Shown here: piece after piece, positions 19,998 to 31,930 of the stretch
Numbering within the stretch: the stretch's first letter is position 1
How the letters are laid out: each line of letters begins with the position of its first letter
DNA from: Exobasidium rhododendri
Taxonomy: Eukaryota; Basidiomycota; Exobasidiomycetes; Exobasidiales; Exobasidiaceae
DNA: 64,000 nucleotides
Assembly: GCA_026210745.1 (NCBI GenBank)
Contig: CP110631.1
Span: 1,922,001-1,986,000, forward strand
Direction: 5' to 3'
Notes under the pieces: generated by a model
The model's input: only the letters and a program-made list of their open reading frames with translations
Database searches by the model: none
What the model was told of the DNA's origin: nothing
Position numbers and translations under genes: made by a program

Positions 19998-22900
19998 TCA
20001 CTTTCCCTGGTCGAACTTCCCACTCACCGCTTCGATCTTCCTGGTGATGATGTTGGCGAATCCATGACTTAACCATTGTTTGCGTAGCTCGTCGAATCGG
20101 ACTGGGTGCAGGAATTGGATCTTGCCCTTTTTTAGTCCAATGTCGATCTCTCCATGCGTGTCCAAGTATGGCGAATAGGTGAAACAGCCGTTTCCTTGAT
20201 ACAGAAGGATGATGATGTTTGACTTGACTCGGAAGAAGATGCCACTGGAATGACCACACTCTTCCATATGCCGATTGCATTCTCCCTTATCGTCGACCGG
20301 CCCTTGACAGCAAAAGCTTTGAAAACACAGCAATTCACCACACTCCAAGCAGATTGCTGGCTCGGGCGGCAGGTTCCCGCATCGTTTGCATCGTAAGATT
20401 TGACATTGCATCAACAACATCGTCAGGTCAGACGGCAGCTGGATCAATTCGTAGATGTGCGGGTGTTCCAGCTGTAGAGTAGGATGATGTTGCTGATGAC
20501 TGGAATTTGTTTTCGTGTTAGAGGAAGAGAGAGAAGTCGAAGACGAGGAGAGTGGCGAAGGTTGGATCGGCAAAGGTCGAAAGATGGAAGCCAATTGAGG
20601 GTAGGCATGCTTTATCCATCCCTCTACTAGACCAGCAAGAGCAGTCTGTCTCGTCGACTGCACAGGAAGGGCCTCCTTGGGTAGAGGTATATCCAACAGA
20701 CTCATCAGTCGCAAGAACTCTCCTTTTTCTTCCATGCCGCCTCCTTCCTCCATCATGACAGAGTCTTGGCTGTTTCCTGATCCTGATCCCGCTCTCAGTA
20801 CGCCCATGCTCTTCTGAAGAATCGTTGCTCTCCGTAGGAAGGGCAGGCAGTAGGTACAAATGATCTTAGCCAAGCTGACGTCATCCAGATTGTCCACGCC
20901 GAGGGTGATGTTGCCCCTTGCATACCCAACCAGGCCGATGATGTTGCCGACCGTCACTCTAACGTCATCAAAGCAATGATACAGAACATCCATGTCATTC
21001 CTGTTGAAGACGTCGTTATCTGTCGAGGTGGGGCTAGCGTTGCTTGTCGTCGTCGTCGACGCAGGAGTAGAATGACCCTTCCAATTACCCATTGGCGAGT
21101 TCGCGCTTCTGGACAGGTGAGAATGGCCATTCTGAGGCCAGATGCTCGGCTGAGCTAGACCAAAGACCACCTGTATCAGATGAACGTAGAACATCAACAC
21201 CGTGATTTGGTGTAGATTCTCCGGTACGATGATGGAGGCCTCGATCAAGATTGTCAATGGATTGCGTAGAAGCAAGGGAGATCGCACGGTATCATGCCCA
21301 CCCCAGTGTGGCAAGAGGCGCATCAGGAGTCCGTGTCGCATCGTGCTTTGATAGTTTTCGTCGTCCATCTTGGCAATGTCGCGAAGTGACAAGATAAGAG
21401 ACTGCACGAGCTCCCTCGTGTGGATATTGACACCATCTGCCACATGCAAAGGTTCTTCAACTGCCTTTGGCACGGCGGGGTCGACGTCGTCTTTCTTTAC
21501 CGGCGTACTTCCACGCTGAGATATCTCCAGCATACTGATCGTGTAAGCAATCACTTCCTCGGGAATGTACATCTTGCGACTGGGTGGAGCAAGAATCGTC
21601 CTTGTCTGGTACGCTGACCTCATGCTCCTGCTCTTGTTCGACAGTGGCTTCAGGACACGAATCAGCCGTTCCAGCATCTGTCGAGTGGCCAGGGGAATGT
21701 TCAGATTACTACGGACAGGGTTGTTGAGCCAAGAGTCCAGCAACGCTTGCGCGTCCTCGGCATACCACGGCAAGAAACTACCGGTGCCATGCTCACTCTC
21801 TTGCATCTGAGAATTCTGGGCGGTTGTAGACGTCTTGAGAATGTCGATGTTGATCTTGCGAATCCAATCCGAGATGGTAGTCTCGTCCACTTGGAAAGGA
21901 CCTGCGTTTGTCATTAGATTTGACTTGGGAACCGGCAAGATGACATTACCCAAGCTTTTGCACAGCGGACAGACAAACTCCGACTTGGACAGGTCTTCCG
22001 GATGATTTCTAGCAATTTGCTGAGCGTGTCGTTGCTCTACGTTGCGGCAGTAGTTGTCGAAACAAGTCAGGTGCATCAAGTGTCCGCAAGTGGTAGCATT
22101 AAAGCCAAATCGATGATCCTCACTGGGAAAGCCGTCCCACCTACGTTGAGAGTTATCTTTCTGAGTACCAGGGTTCGTAAATGTGTCGCCTCGTACCCTC
22201 TTGCCCTTTGCTTCGTTTCGGTCCAAAGTCAGGGGAGTCTGCAAACTTTGTTGAAGGCTGAAGGCATCGTGTCGAGGCGTCGTTCTCATCACCCTACTGC
22301 TCTGGATGTGTGCGAGACTACCGAATGCCTCTGTGTAGTCCAATTGCTCTTGACAGAAGATGCAAGTGCCCAACGGTCGGAGATGCTGCTGCTGCTCTTG
22401 CTTTGCGCCGTGCGATAGGCTCATGAGAGCATCACCATCTTCATCTCCTTCATCCAGTCCATCGTCATACTCGTCCTCCAGGTCCCCTTCTAGACTCTCC
22501 AGCAGACTCTTTTGCTGCGCCGAGAACTGTTGCATGATGGCCGCCTGTCTCTCCTTTGCTGCCGCTCGCTTCCTCTCTTCAACGGACTCGCCGGTGGCGG
22601 CTATCCTCACATTCGCCCTTCCCTGCTGTTCATCCATCTCCAGGACTTTTAGCTCGTTCAGCTTGTTCAGGCTGGCGGATTTCGCAATAATCCAGTCAAT
22701 CTTTGCCTTAAATCCTGTAAATTTGTCGTTCCCGCGACGGATTTTCAGCAGGAACGTCAGGATGGAGACGTCCTTCTTCATAGTCTTGTGCATGTCCACG
22801 GCAAACGACTCTTCTTCTTCAATCAGACCCATCATGAGAAGCTGTAAAGCTGCATCGATCAGATTGTCTGCCGTTTCCTGGATTCGATTTTGAGCATTGT

Positions 22901-25900
22901 AGAGAGAGTGGAAGATGATCTGATGCAGGACTGGGCTCTTGAAAACCTGTCTCAATTCGTCAATCACGACGGCTTGTCCTGACTGTAGTCTTCTCTCCGG
23001 CACAACGGCAAACGTCTCGGCAACTTGAGCTGACGCCTTTCTCTTTTGCCTTTCTTTGAGAACCTCCTCTGCTTTCTCCCGTTGATTGCGAGTGTAGTGG
23101 AAGAAGTACGGCTGCACTTCATCAAAGCACTCGTCCTTCAGCTCAAAGATGCCAAGATCGTGTGTGCCGTCGGGCGCTCTGAAGGAGCTGACGACTGCCA
23201 AGATTCGGTCAAAACTGGAATGCTCTTTTAGCCTCTCACTGATGTGTCTTGTCAATTCAGAGTACGTTCCTTGATTCAGAGCCAAAAAGTGAATGACTTC
23301 TCGACGAACTTGCTTCTCCATACTCCAATTGGTGGCAATCGACGTTTCGGACAGCAAGTGAACGAGAAGGAGAAGGAACTCCTCTGCCAGAAAGAGACGC
23401 TGACTTTGCTCCAAGTCTTCTTCCCCCGTGTTGCTCTGCATCCATTCACCGAGAGAGAAACGGTGGATCATGTTGACGAGCATTCGACTAGCAGGAAGAA
23501 ACACGAGACTCATTTGCAGCAGAAAGAAATCTTGATCATACATGAGATCCCTCATGCTATTATCACGATAGTGATGTGCTTGAGATCGTATGCCAAAACC
23601 ATTACGGACCCACATGCCGGACCGTATCTGTGCGAGCTTAACCACGACTCGTAGTGGAAATTCAAATACGGTCATCAACCTATCGTCGTCCATGTCTGCT
23701 GTGATCATCTCTCGCAGAAAGGGGCGAGCGAGAGTCTGCAGGTAATGATGATCGATCTTGTGTACATGCTTGAGCATCTCTGCCAAGAGCCAGTGCATCG
23801 GATGATGAAACGACACACCCAGCGTCTCCACAGCAAAGTCGATCACCAAGAACGATGCATCGGCGTACGTGACTTGGTGGAAGGTAATGGCCGAATGTAT
23901 GTCGGGATCATTCCGATGGAGATTCATGGAACTCTGCAACGTCATCGACATGGCCAGGTTCAGCGCGCGGTCCAGTTCATGGCAGCTTGCTTTGACGTAT
24001 GCCTCGCCGAACAGCTTTGCCGAACGAGCCAAGTGTGTCGCAATGTGAAAGATCTGTACCCAGACATCCGACTCAAATTCAATGTGCTCGGTGATAGCCC
24101 GACGATCCGGTGTGATGGCGTTGAAGAGAGCCAGAAAATCGAGAAAGTAGGTAAGATGCCGCGAATTTTGCACAAGTTGCGTTTGAACGCCTTGAGCACT
24201 GAGCAGGTACCGTATATCAAAGAAGATGTGATAACACCTCTGTTGGCGCATGAAAAGGGACGACGGCGTGGCCCGCATCTTTGTAGGCGCTGTGGGTGGG
24301 AGTGTGAGGTGTTCGGTGGTGAGTTGACCGGTGAAGATGGACTGCAGGATTTGACACATCGAGTAGAGAAGATCCAGATCGGCTACCAATTCAGAGGCGA
24401 TCGACGGTACGCTGAACAATTGTACAGTGACGATTCTGCTGGAATGGTCCGGTTCCCGATCGTGAATGATGAAGATCTCCACCAGCTTCGAATACATCTT
24501 TGCAAATCGAAATGCTAAGGCTCTCTTGACCTCTCGAGGACCTAGCAAAGCCATGTAGATGCTTCGACAAGTACTTCTTGCTTCTTTCCACATTCGATTG
24601 TCCAGCAAGAGTAGACCGTCAAGCTGGAGTAGAGCTCGACTGTCAAAGTAATCCTGACTCATCTGACCGCTCGAGACTTCCTTCCGATGTCGCCAAGGCT
24701 CAAAGAGTGCTCTACCTATCAGAGCTCTCATGGCTGCTGCATTGGGTATCATTTGATCCAGATGATGCTTCGAGATGATCTGGCTCGACGGATCAGAGGG
24801 GGCGACGAATAGTGAAGCATTGGTCAAGTCCAGGAGGAAGTCGAGGACGTGACCTGCTACTTCCTCTGCAAAGATGTCGTACGCCGGTCGGACAGTGACG
24901 GCAAGATCAATCTGACTCAGTTTATGCGCAAGTAGATACATCTTCTTGACTTCCCCCGACGTCTCAATAATATCTCGACCATGCTTGTCCACTCTCTCCG
25001 CTATCCCCTTTGCCACAAATTCTGCCTTTTCCGTTGCTCCTGAGACTGTGTCAATGACTTCCTTGAAACTGTGCTTCTCATCATTCCACAACACCACCGA
25101 GTAGATCCTAGCACGCTTTGATGCATCGTAGGAATAGGATCCTATCAATCTCGAAGTCACATCATCCTGATCACCTTCGGCAGATTCATCAACAGCTGGC
25201 TCTAACGTGGGTTGTGCCTTTATCCGTTCAATGGCGTCTGGTCCTTGTGGCAGCTTCATCTCCATCGGCGCATGCTCCATCGTGTCGAGTACATATGCAA
25301 ACATGGTCGACACGCTCGAAATGATACATTCTTTCACATCTCGCGGGACCGTCTTCAGTAAGCTTTCGATTTGCTGTATGTGATGAGGTAGAGGATCCAT
25401 TCTTCTCTTCTCAGGTTCCTTGCCCTTGGCTTGGGATGTGTTTCGATCAGTAGCGGTCATGGTCGCGCTTTCGGTCTCCATGTCCATGTCATCGCCTACT
25501 CCACTGGGACCTGGCGCTGAGGTAAAGTTTGGATCCTGTTCGTCCCCAGTAAAGTCATGGTACTTGCAGCAGATGCGGCTCGTCCAAGCTTCTTCATCAC
25601 CGCAATCGCAGCATCCTCCGCTTGTGTTGCTAACACTGAAGACTATGTCATGGCCTTCGTGATTGGATGCATTAAAGCATGGAGCGCAGAGAACGCAAGT
25701 GTCGTCCAAGGCACAATCACTGTAAGGAGGAAATTGCAGTGAGCACCATTGATAATCATTGTCGACACCTTGCCAAGTCCCCCTAGCCCTCAAAGGCTAT
25801 GTGCAACTCACCGGCAACGATAGATCGCTTCTCCCTTTCTAAAGACGTGGCCGCATGGCATTCCTCTCTTCTCATCACCATATTCGGGACCCAAGTCATC

Positions 25901-26341
25901 CGCGATCGAAGCACCCGGAGGCGGCGTAGCTAAGCGAGGCGGCACGAACTTGCCTTTCATACTCCTTGTCCCTTGCGATGATGACATACTTGTGCTGGAA
26001 GATGAAGAAGAGGAAGCAGAAGACGCCACCCCACCCAACTTCTCCCTTCTCCTTTCATTTAACTCTACCATTGCTCGCTTCTGAGCATCGCATAGCTTCC
26101 AATTGCATCTTTCCAGGAAAACAAGAGCATGTATCAGCGTAGGTGCGATTTCCCTTGGCAAGAAGTGAGCCGGCGAGACTTGTGAAAGGATGTAGGTCCA
26201 CAATGATCGGTGCAACTGAGACACGACAATCTCATTGACCTTGTAGTACGCTGCTTGTGGGTCGATTTGAACATTTCGAAGAAAGTCACTTGTCGATGGT
26301 CTTGAGCCCTCCCTCGACTGCTGACCACCCGGATCGTGCAT
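19998..26341 (-). CDS. UBR1: N-recognin E3 ubiquitin ligase UBR1
   Basis: Two exons, 25812-26341 and 19998-25719; 2083 residues, close to the 1950 of yeast Ubr1. It recognises destabilising N-terminal residues and ubiquitinates the bearer with a Rad6-type E2 (Arg/N-degron pathway, cytosol and nucleus). Domains in order: UBR box about residues 163-232 (CGHVFRKGEAIYRCRDC...CVLCAPCF...HEGHD...CDCGDEEAW), which binds basic N-termini; ClpS-like N-domain about 383-460 (YSVVLWNDEKHSF), which binds bulky hydrophobic N-termini; a long helical region; RING-H2 about 1296-1431 (CIFC...CGHLMHLTCF...CPLC); and the C-terminal autoinhibitory UBLC-type domain from about 1935 (CKRCGNLP...CLECGELLCFQSFCC). The 92-nt intron splits the UBR box between YRC and RDC; joining restores it exactly. 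The ATG at 26341 is the first in frame; an extra 5' exon is possible. Confidence 0.95.
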
Positions 26342-26744
26342 AGCAGGTGCTATTCGACGTACGTATCTGCCCTGTACTGCAGATTGTGATTGACAAGGTG
26401 CCAAATCGACGGTGAGACTACTAGGGTAAAGGTAGCTAGCTGCTCTTGAAGGAGTAATCAAATTTCAATCCGAGTACAGTAGCAGCTCCATTCCAGCCCC
26501 AAAATGGTCCGCGCTCAACGGGGGAGATGCACACGTGAGCAGAAGCCCTCGTCTTTCTATTCTCTTCGCCTTCTCTCACTCTTCCCCCAGATCCTCTTTC
26601 TTTCTGGGAGCAAGGACAGAGGTCGCAATGCATATCTATCAAGCAGTCACAAGATCTCACGCCATCTCCTTTATACAGGATCAAGGTTGTTTTTCGTTGA
26701 CATTACAAGGGTCATACAGGTGTCATTAGACGGTGCCGCGTCGT
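26342..26744. other. Intergenic region between UBR1 and the DUF2433 gene
   Basis: 403 bp between tandem minus-strand genes. The UBR1 frame stays open for 40 codons upstream of the chosen ATG but only from a TTG. No other feature seen. Confidence 0.5.
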
Positions 26745-29218
26745 TCAAGGATTGCTCGCCGCTGCGGGGGTGACAGCAACAACCTTTGGCGCGCCTCCGC
26801 CTTCCTTTTCACTACCACCACCGCTTGCCTTTCTTCGCTCTTGAGGTGTGATCCCACCCCCTCTACTTGACACACCGCCGCCACCACCCCTTCCTCCTCG
26901 GCTTCCTCCTCGACCTCCTCTAGCGCCTCTTCCTCTTCCACCGAAGCCCAGTCCCTTCTTCTCCTTGTCCACCTCTCCCTCTTCTATATCTTCTCTCTTC
27001 GCACTCGCAACTTTCGATTCCCCGTCTTCGCCGCTTTTCTCAGTCTCACTTTTACTAGACAAGCCACCGTTACTCTTCTTGCGGTTCACCTTTGATTTGT
27101 TCGCTCTTGTCGATGGGTTCGACGTCGAAGCTGGCAATGCACTGATCGCTGAATCCACCTTGTCTCCGTTACTCTCCTTTCGTGTTTCACCCACTGCTGG
27201 CTTGAGAATTGCAGGTACACTCTCCACTTTGCTGTCCTTGCTTTCTTCCTTTGTTTCTACGTGACGGGGTCCCTTGGACGGGGCAGGTCTAGATTGATTA
27301 GCGCTGTCTGTTGCGTGCCCTCTGGTATGTTGAGATGATTGCTGAGCCTGGGTCGGCGTCTGGCTACGATTTTGATTTCGAGGACTCTTGAATGGTGTAG
27401 GTTTAGTGTATTGGGGTGCTGGCGGTGGTGGTATTGTTGTTGGTGCTGTCGTCGCGGCTGTCGCTTGCAAAGACGTCGTTGAGGGCACGGCGGGTGGTAG
27501 AGATGTCGTCGATGCTGCAGTGGTGGGTGTGGCTGCTACACCTTGACCTCTGTAGGCATTCAACGATGGTGCTCCACGAGAAGGTCCTGTCGGTGGAGTG
27601 CCTGCCATGTTTGACGGTACAACAGGCGAAGAGATAGCAACACCGGCCGGCGAGACGGCTCCCAGAGTAGTTCTTCGATATGCGAAATTAAAGCCTACGC
27701 TGATCATTTCAGATCGAACCTTGCCTTCTTTGATGCCGAGGACCATGTGACCATACGCTGCATCAGGCAGATTCCAATTCCACATGTTCTTCCAGGCAGG
27801 ATCTTCATTGACGGCGCCTGTGACAGTGGTAGCGCTGGGAACTCGATTGGTGACAGCCAGACCGTTGTTGAGCAAGACTCTCTGTTGATCATCCACAACA
27901 TCCTCTACTTGACTTCGAACGCTATCCCACACTTCTCCAAAGGATGATTTTGAATGTAGTAGCTTGCGTCGAAATTGTTCGGTGTCACTCTGGACACTGA
28001 ATTCGTTGTAAGAAACGCCATAACGAAAGTGGAGTCCGGCAGAGATGGTGAGGTCAATCTTCAACGCCAATGCCAATTGCATCAATAAACCTTCTTTTCC
28101 GGGAGAGGCGTGAGTGATGAGGACTCGAGTTTCCGTGGGGTCGTAGCACTGCAGTATACAGAAGAGGGCGGCTTTTAGTGCTTTCTGCTACGTGTTCGTG
28201 CCGAAATTATCGCACTCACCTTCTGAGCAGTATCGACCAGTTCTCCAATCTGCAAAATCGTGGTCCACATCGTTCCTTGACCACCTGCAATCGTTGCCGC
28301 ACCCTCCCCATTGTCAAAGAGCTTATGCAGCACAACGGCACCCCCCAGACCGAATAGTCGAAGTCGAACGCCGCCTACGTCAAGAGCAGCCGAAGAAGCT
28401 TCATCCAAGACGTGCAGGTTCTCAATGACGTACTCGTTTGTCCGAATCTTCTCTAGCACTCGAACGTCTTCACAGGCTCCCCAGACAGTATACACTGGCA
28501 CCTTTAACCTCAGCGCACCAGACAAAAGGAGAGGGAATTGTGTCAACAGTGGGCTGTCAGGGTGGGAAAGAATTTGAGAGCGCATCTCTTTGCAGGATGT
28601 GGTGGGAAGCGGTGCAGAAACTGGCGTCGCTACTCCCGCTCGCCCTGCTACAAGGTCGGCGGACAAGAGCTGAGCTCGAAGCGGAGCAGGTATCAATGTC
28701 GAGTATTGAACGAGATGTCGCAAAGTTCGATCGCTGATACGTTCAAAGCTCTCTGATTCGTAGAAGCCGAAATCCCCAGTGTGAAGGATTGCCTTTGCTC
28801 CACTCTCGGTAGCTAGAGTATTCAAACTCTCCAAATTACCTGAACGACTAGCGACGATTCAGCAAGAGCGGAAAATGTACGACTCTCTTCCTCACTTACC
28901 TCTGACATCTGCAACGCACAGGATCCTTCCTTCGGGACCATCAATCACCTTGACTTCGGGCGCTTTTTCGTCGGGCACTGAGATGTTATTTGCATGCTGG
29001 GTGTTAAGAGGAATGAAGTCCCCTCTTCTGTGATGGTGAGTTGAATTATAGTTGCTTCCGGCACCACGATGTGAGGCTGAACTATTTCCCCTATATCCGG
29101 AACTACTGCGCGACCCTGGACCGAATGTGGTGGTTGCTGTAGTATTTGATGCAGCAGGTGAAGGAGATGGCGAGATCGCGGCGTTGGAGGAGGGAGCAGC
29201 CGGTCGAGGAGAGGACAT
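26745..29218 (-). CDS. DUF2433 metallophosphoesterase-like protein with RGG-rich tail
   Basis: Three exons: 28900-29218, 28220-28839, 26745-28148; 780 residues. The middle of the protein resembles the fungal DUF2433 family, which has a calcineurin-like phosphoesterase layout: ILCVADVRGNLESLNTLA, then AKAILHTGDFGFYESESF, then a segment VPVYTVWGACEDVRVLEK and finally ETRVLITHASPGKEGLL. In active phosphoesterases the first motif is DxH; here it is D-V-R, so metal binding may be altered. After about residue 470 the protein becomes disordered: Thr/Pro/Ala-rich, then charged, then a Gly-Arg-rich stretch (GFGGRGRGARGGRGG followed by more RGG units) typical of RNA-binding or phase-separating proteins. 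The substrate is unknown. Both splice junctions fall inside conserved blocks (DVRG|NLES, TAQK|CYDPTE). Confidence 0.8.
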
Positions 29219-30762
29219 TTTTGAGTAATTATCTAATCACAATGTTTCTTCTTCGCCCTAAGTCTTGAAGAGCTGACAAGACTGGGAGGAACCGAAAAAG
29301 CTTCTAAATGCAAAGCTCACGGAGCTCTCGCAAGCTCGCCGCGATCTGTAAATTTAGATCAATCAAGAGAGAAGAGAGGGTGAAGCGAGGCCGTAAAGAG
29401 CGCTCTGGCCTGAGGATAATCAGTGATTGAAGTCGGAGAGACGAGAGTAACTAGCAATGTCGATGTATATCGTCGGTTCAGGGCGAAAGACAAGCGAAGA
29501 GGGATGATGAAAGGGGAGAGGGGAGCGGCCTACTTTCAGCACTCGATACTCAGAAAGGAAGGAAGCTGACGAGAAAAAAAGGAGGTCGACCGACGTTGGC
29601 GCTGCAAGTCTAGAAATACGCCTGAAAAGTGCCACGTGGTTCTCTTCGACCACTGGAAGGCTACTTTCGTTAGTCGCTGATCGTCAAAGGTCTTTGATCA
29701 TCATTGGGTCCAATCGTCGTAGAGAGGCAAAGAATGACACATGATGATATCAAAAGCAAGGCCATCGATGGGGCGCAAATCTCCATGACCATTTCTAAGG
29801 AGGGATGAGCGAAGACCCAGTCGCAGTGATGGCAGAGCAACCTTAATAAGAAGATTCCATCAGGGTTTTAGCGCGGAAAGTAGATTGATCAGGCAAGCTT
29901 TGCTCGCTTTCCTGTTCAGTCGCGTTTTTCCCTCTGACAACTGTATCTAGATACTTGCTTGCGTTGTTGGTGCACCACGTCACACCACAAAATGCGATCA
30001 TAAGCGCTCTACTGGCCAACGCTTGCGCCCTGCCGATGAATGAGGTGCTTCTGTTTTGTCGTTGCCTTTCCTTGCTAATCGACGGTTCTGTCATCGGTGG
30101 AACCTTCGGCTTGAATGACCGTCCATGCAGAGGGAGAGGTGTGCTCGAAGGCCGAAGCGCGCGAAAGGCGTGTGCTTGATTTTCATTTGTGCTTGTGACA
30201 CTTGGCCCTTCTTTCTGGCCAATTCATGGGCCGCGGCGGTATACGTTCTGTGTAGAAGGTAGCAATGGACAGAGTAGCATAGTGCTGAGCGCTACTTTAT
30301 GATGCGACCCTCTTTCGTCGATCGCCTCAACAATCTGTCTTTACTCCCATTTGCAAGTTTCTCGTCCCCCCCCCTCACTGTCAATTCTCTCCCTTCTTTC
30401 GACTCCGCTGACGACTCCCTCCAACAGTACCTCGATTTCACTCCGGTCTCAGCCACACATTGGAAAAACCCCGTGTCGAGGATTTTTGTGGTCAGCGTCG
30501 ATCCTTCTCCTACTTTCCCTTACACTCTTTCTCGCACTCCTACTCCGCCTCAGGTTACCCTGCGCTCACATTCTTTTGTTCTTCTTGGTCACTTTTGCTC
30601 GTTACAGCGTTGTACAGGTACCATTTGCTTGCTGGCGGAAAGTAGTAGAGGACTTCTAGTCTCTCCAAACAATTTCTTCGATAAGGCGCATCCCCAAACA
30701 AGACACCTTCTCCTAACTCTCTTCGACAGTCGTTTGCCTCCTGCTACTAACAGCATTCCGTG
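29219..30762. promoter_or_regulatory. Long divergent upstream region of the DUF2433 gene and MSB2
   Basis: 1.54 kb between divergent start codons, unusually long for this window. No protein family is recognisable. The MSB2-proximal part is pyrimidine-rich (from about 30300) and carries a 154-codon ATG-initiated frame at 30299-30763, without family features, that ends exactly at the MSB2 start. Signalling mucin genes often have long regulated promoters or leaders; that is inference here. Confidence 0.55.
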
Positions 30763-30763
30763 A
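30299..30763 (+). other. Candidate upstream ORF whose stop overlaps the MSB2 start
   Basis: A 154-codon frame begins with tandem ATGs at 30299 and 30302 and ends with TGA at 30761-30763. The last A of that stop is the first base of the MSB2 ATG (TGATG). The product is Ser/Pro/Leu-rich and resembles nothing I know. It acts as an upstream ORF only if transcription starts before 30299 and the leader is unspliced; plausible splice sites exist inside it. Confidence 0.3.
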
Positions 30764-31877
30764 TGGTGTCTCAAGGAAGGTGGCAGATCTTCGTAGTCAT
30801 GACGCTGGTCTTCATAATTATTCATCTGCAATATACTCTCGCCACCAACCATCTAGATGGAAGAGGTCGACGGCCAAATAAGTTCAAAGCACTGCCAACA
30901 GATAGTATCCAGGAACAGTCCACAGATACGATGGCGTTGGAAAGGGGAGGACGTCATCTGATGAGGGCGAGAGGTAGCTTTAAAGAGAAGACTGTTCACC
31001 GGCGGTTGCGCGACAGCCTACTAGAGCGCCTCTTCAACGATACAGATGGAATTCGTGCAGAACTTACCACAAGGCAAGGGCATAAAGACAGCAAGAGAGG
31101 ATTTGCACCTGAAGCATGCAGCTCGTACTCCAGTAACGTGAATAAAAAGTCACCAGCGCATGAGCACAGAAGTGACAGAGATCTGAGCAGCTCAAGTGGA
31201 AGCGCTAGTAATCAGTCAGACTCTCAGGACCTCTTATCTTTCCTCGACGATGGCGACTCCCTCAGCCCCACATCCTACTCGACGAGCGACGGTAACGACG
31301 ACGACTCTTCTACCAATGATGACTCGAGCGATCAGAGTAAGGACGATTCAGACGATGCAGGGAATGAGGCTGCAAGCAAAGCGAAGACTGCGAAGGAGGC
31401 TTCGGATCAGGATTCGAAGAACGAAGATGGTCAACAGAATTCGTCAGAGAAGAAGAAAGATTCGAAGGGCACAGCTTCCACTGGCACAAAAACAAGCAGC
31501 GTAAAATCGAGCAGCAAAGACTCGGAAACATCAAATCGCGCACAAGAAGGTTCGTCAAGAGGAGGCGGCAGCAATAGCAACAGCACAGCCAAATCAAAGG
31601 ATGGTCAGACTAGTCTGCCTGGCGTACAAGCAGGAAAAAATCAGACCTCCGGAAACACAAGCAAGGAGGGCTCTAAGAACGGCACCGTCACTGCTCAGAA
31701 AGTAAGCGCAGGATCAGTCGATGGCCAAGGGTCAAGCGATCAATTCAGTAACGAGTCGAAGAATTCCACCTCTGCTTCCACCAAGGGCGGGAAAAGCCAA
31801 TCGAGTGTCGATCAGTCCAAAAGCGACGACGGGAAAGATAGCAAAAGCGATGGCTCTGAAGACAGTGACAGTGACAG

Positions 31878-31930
<53 letters not shown>

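Noticed and set aside
23745-24518. 257-codon plus-strand frame inside UBR1
   Set aside because: Antisense shadow of a conserved coding exon; no family features.
26848-27264. Proline-rich plus-strand frame
   Set aside because: Antisense image of the RGG-rich tail of the DUF2433 gene.
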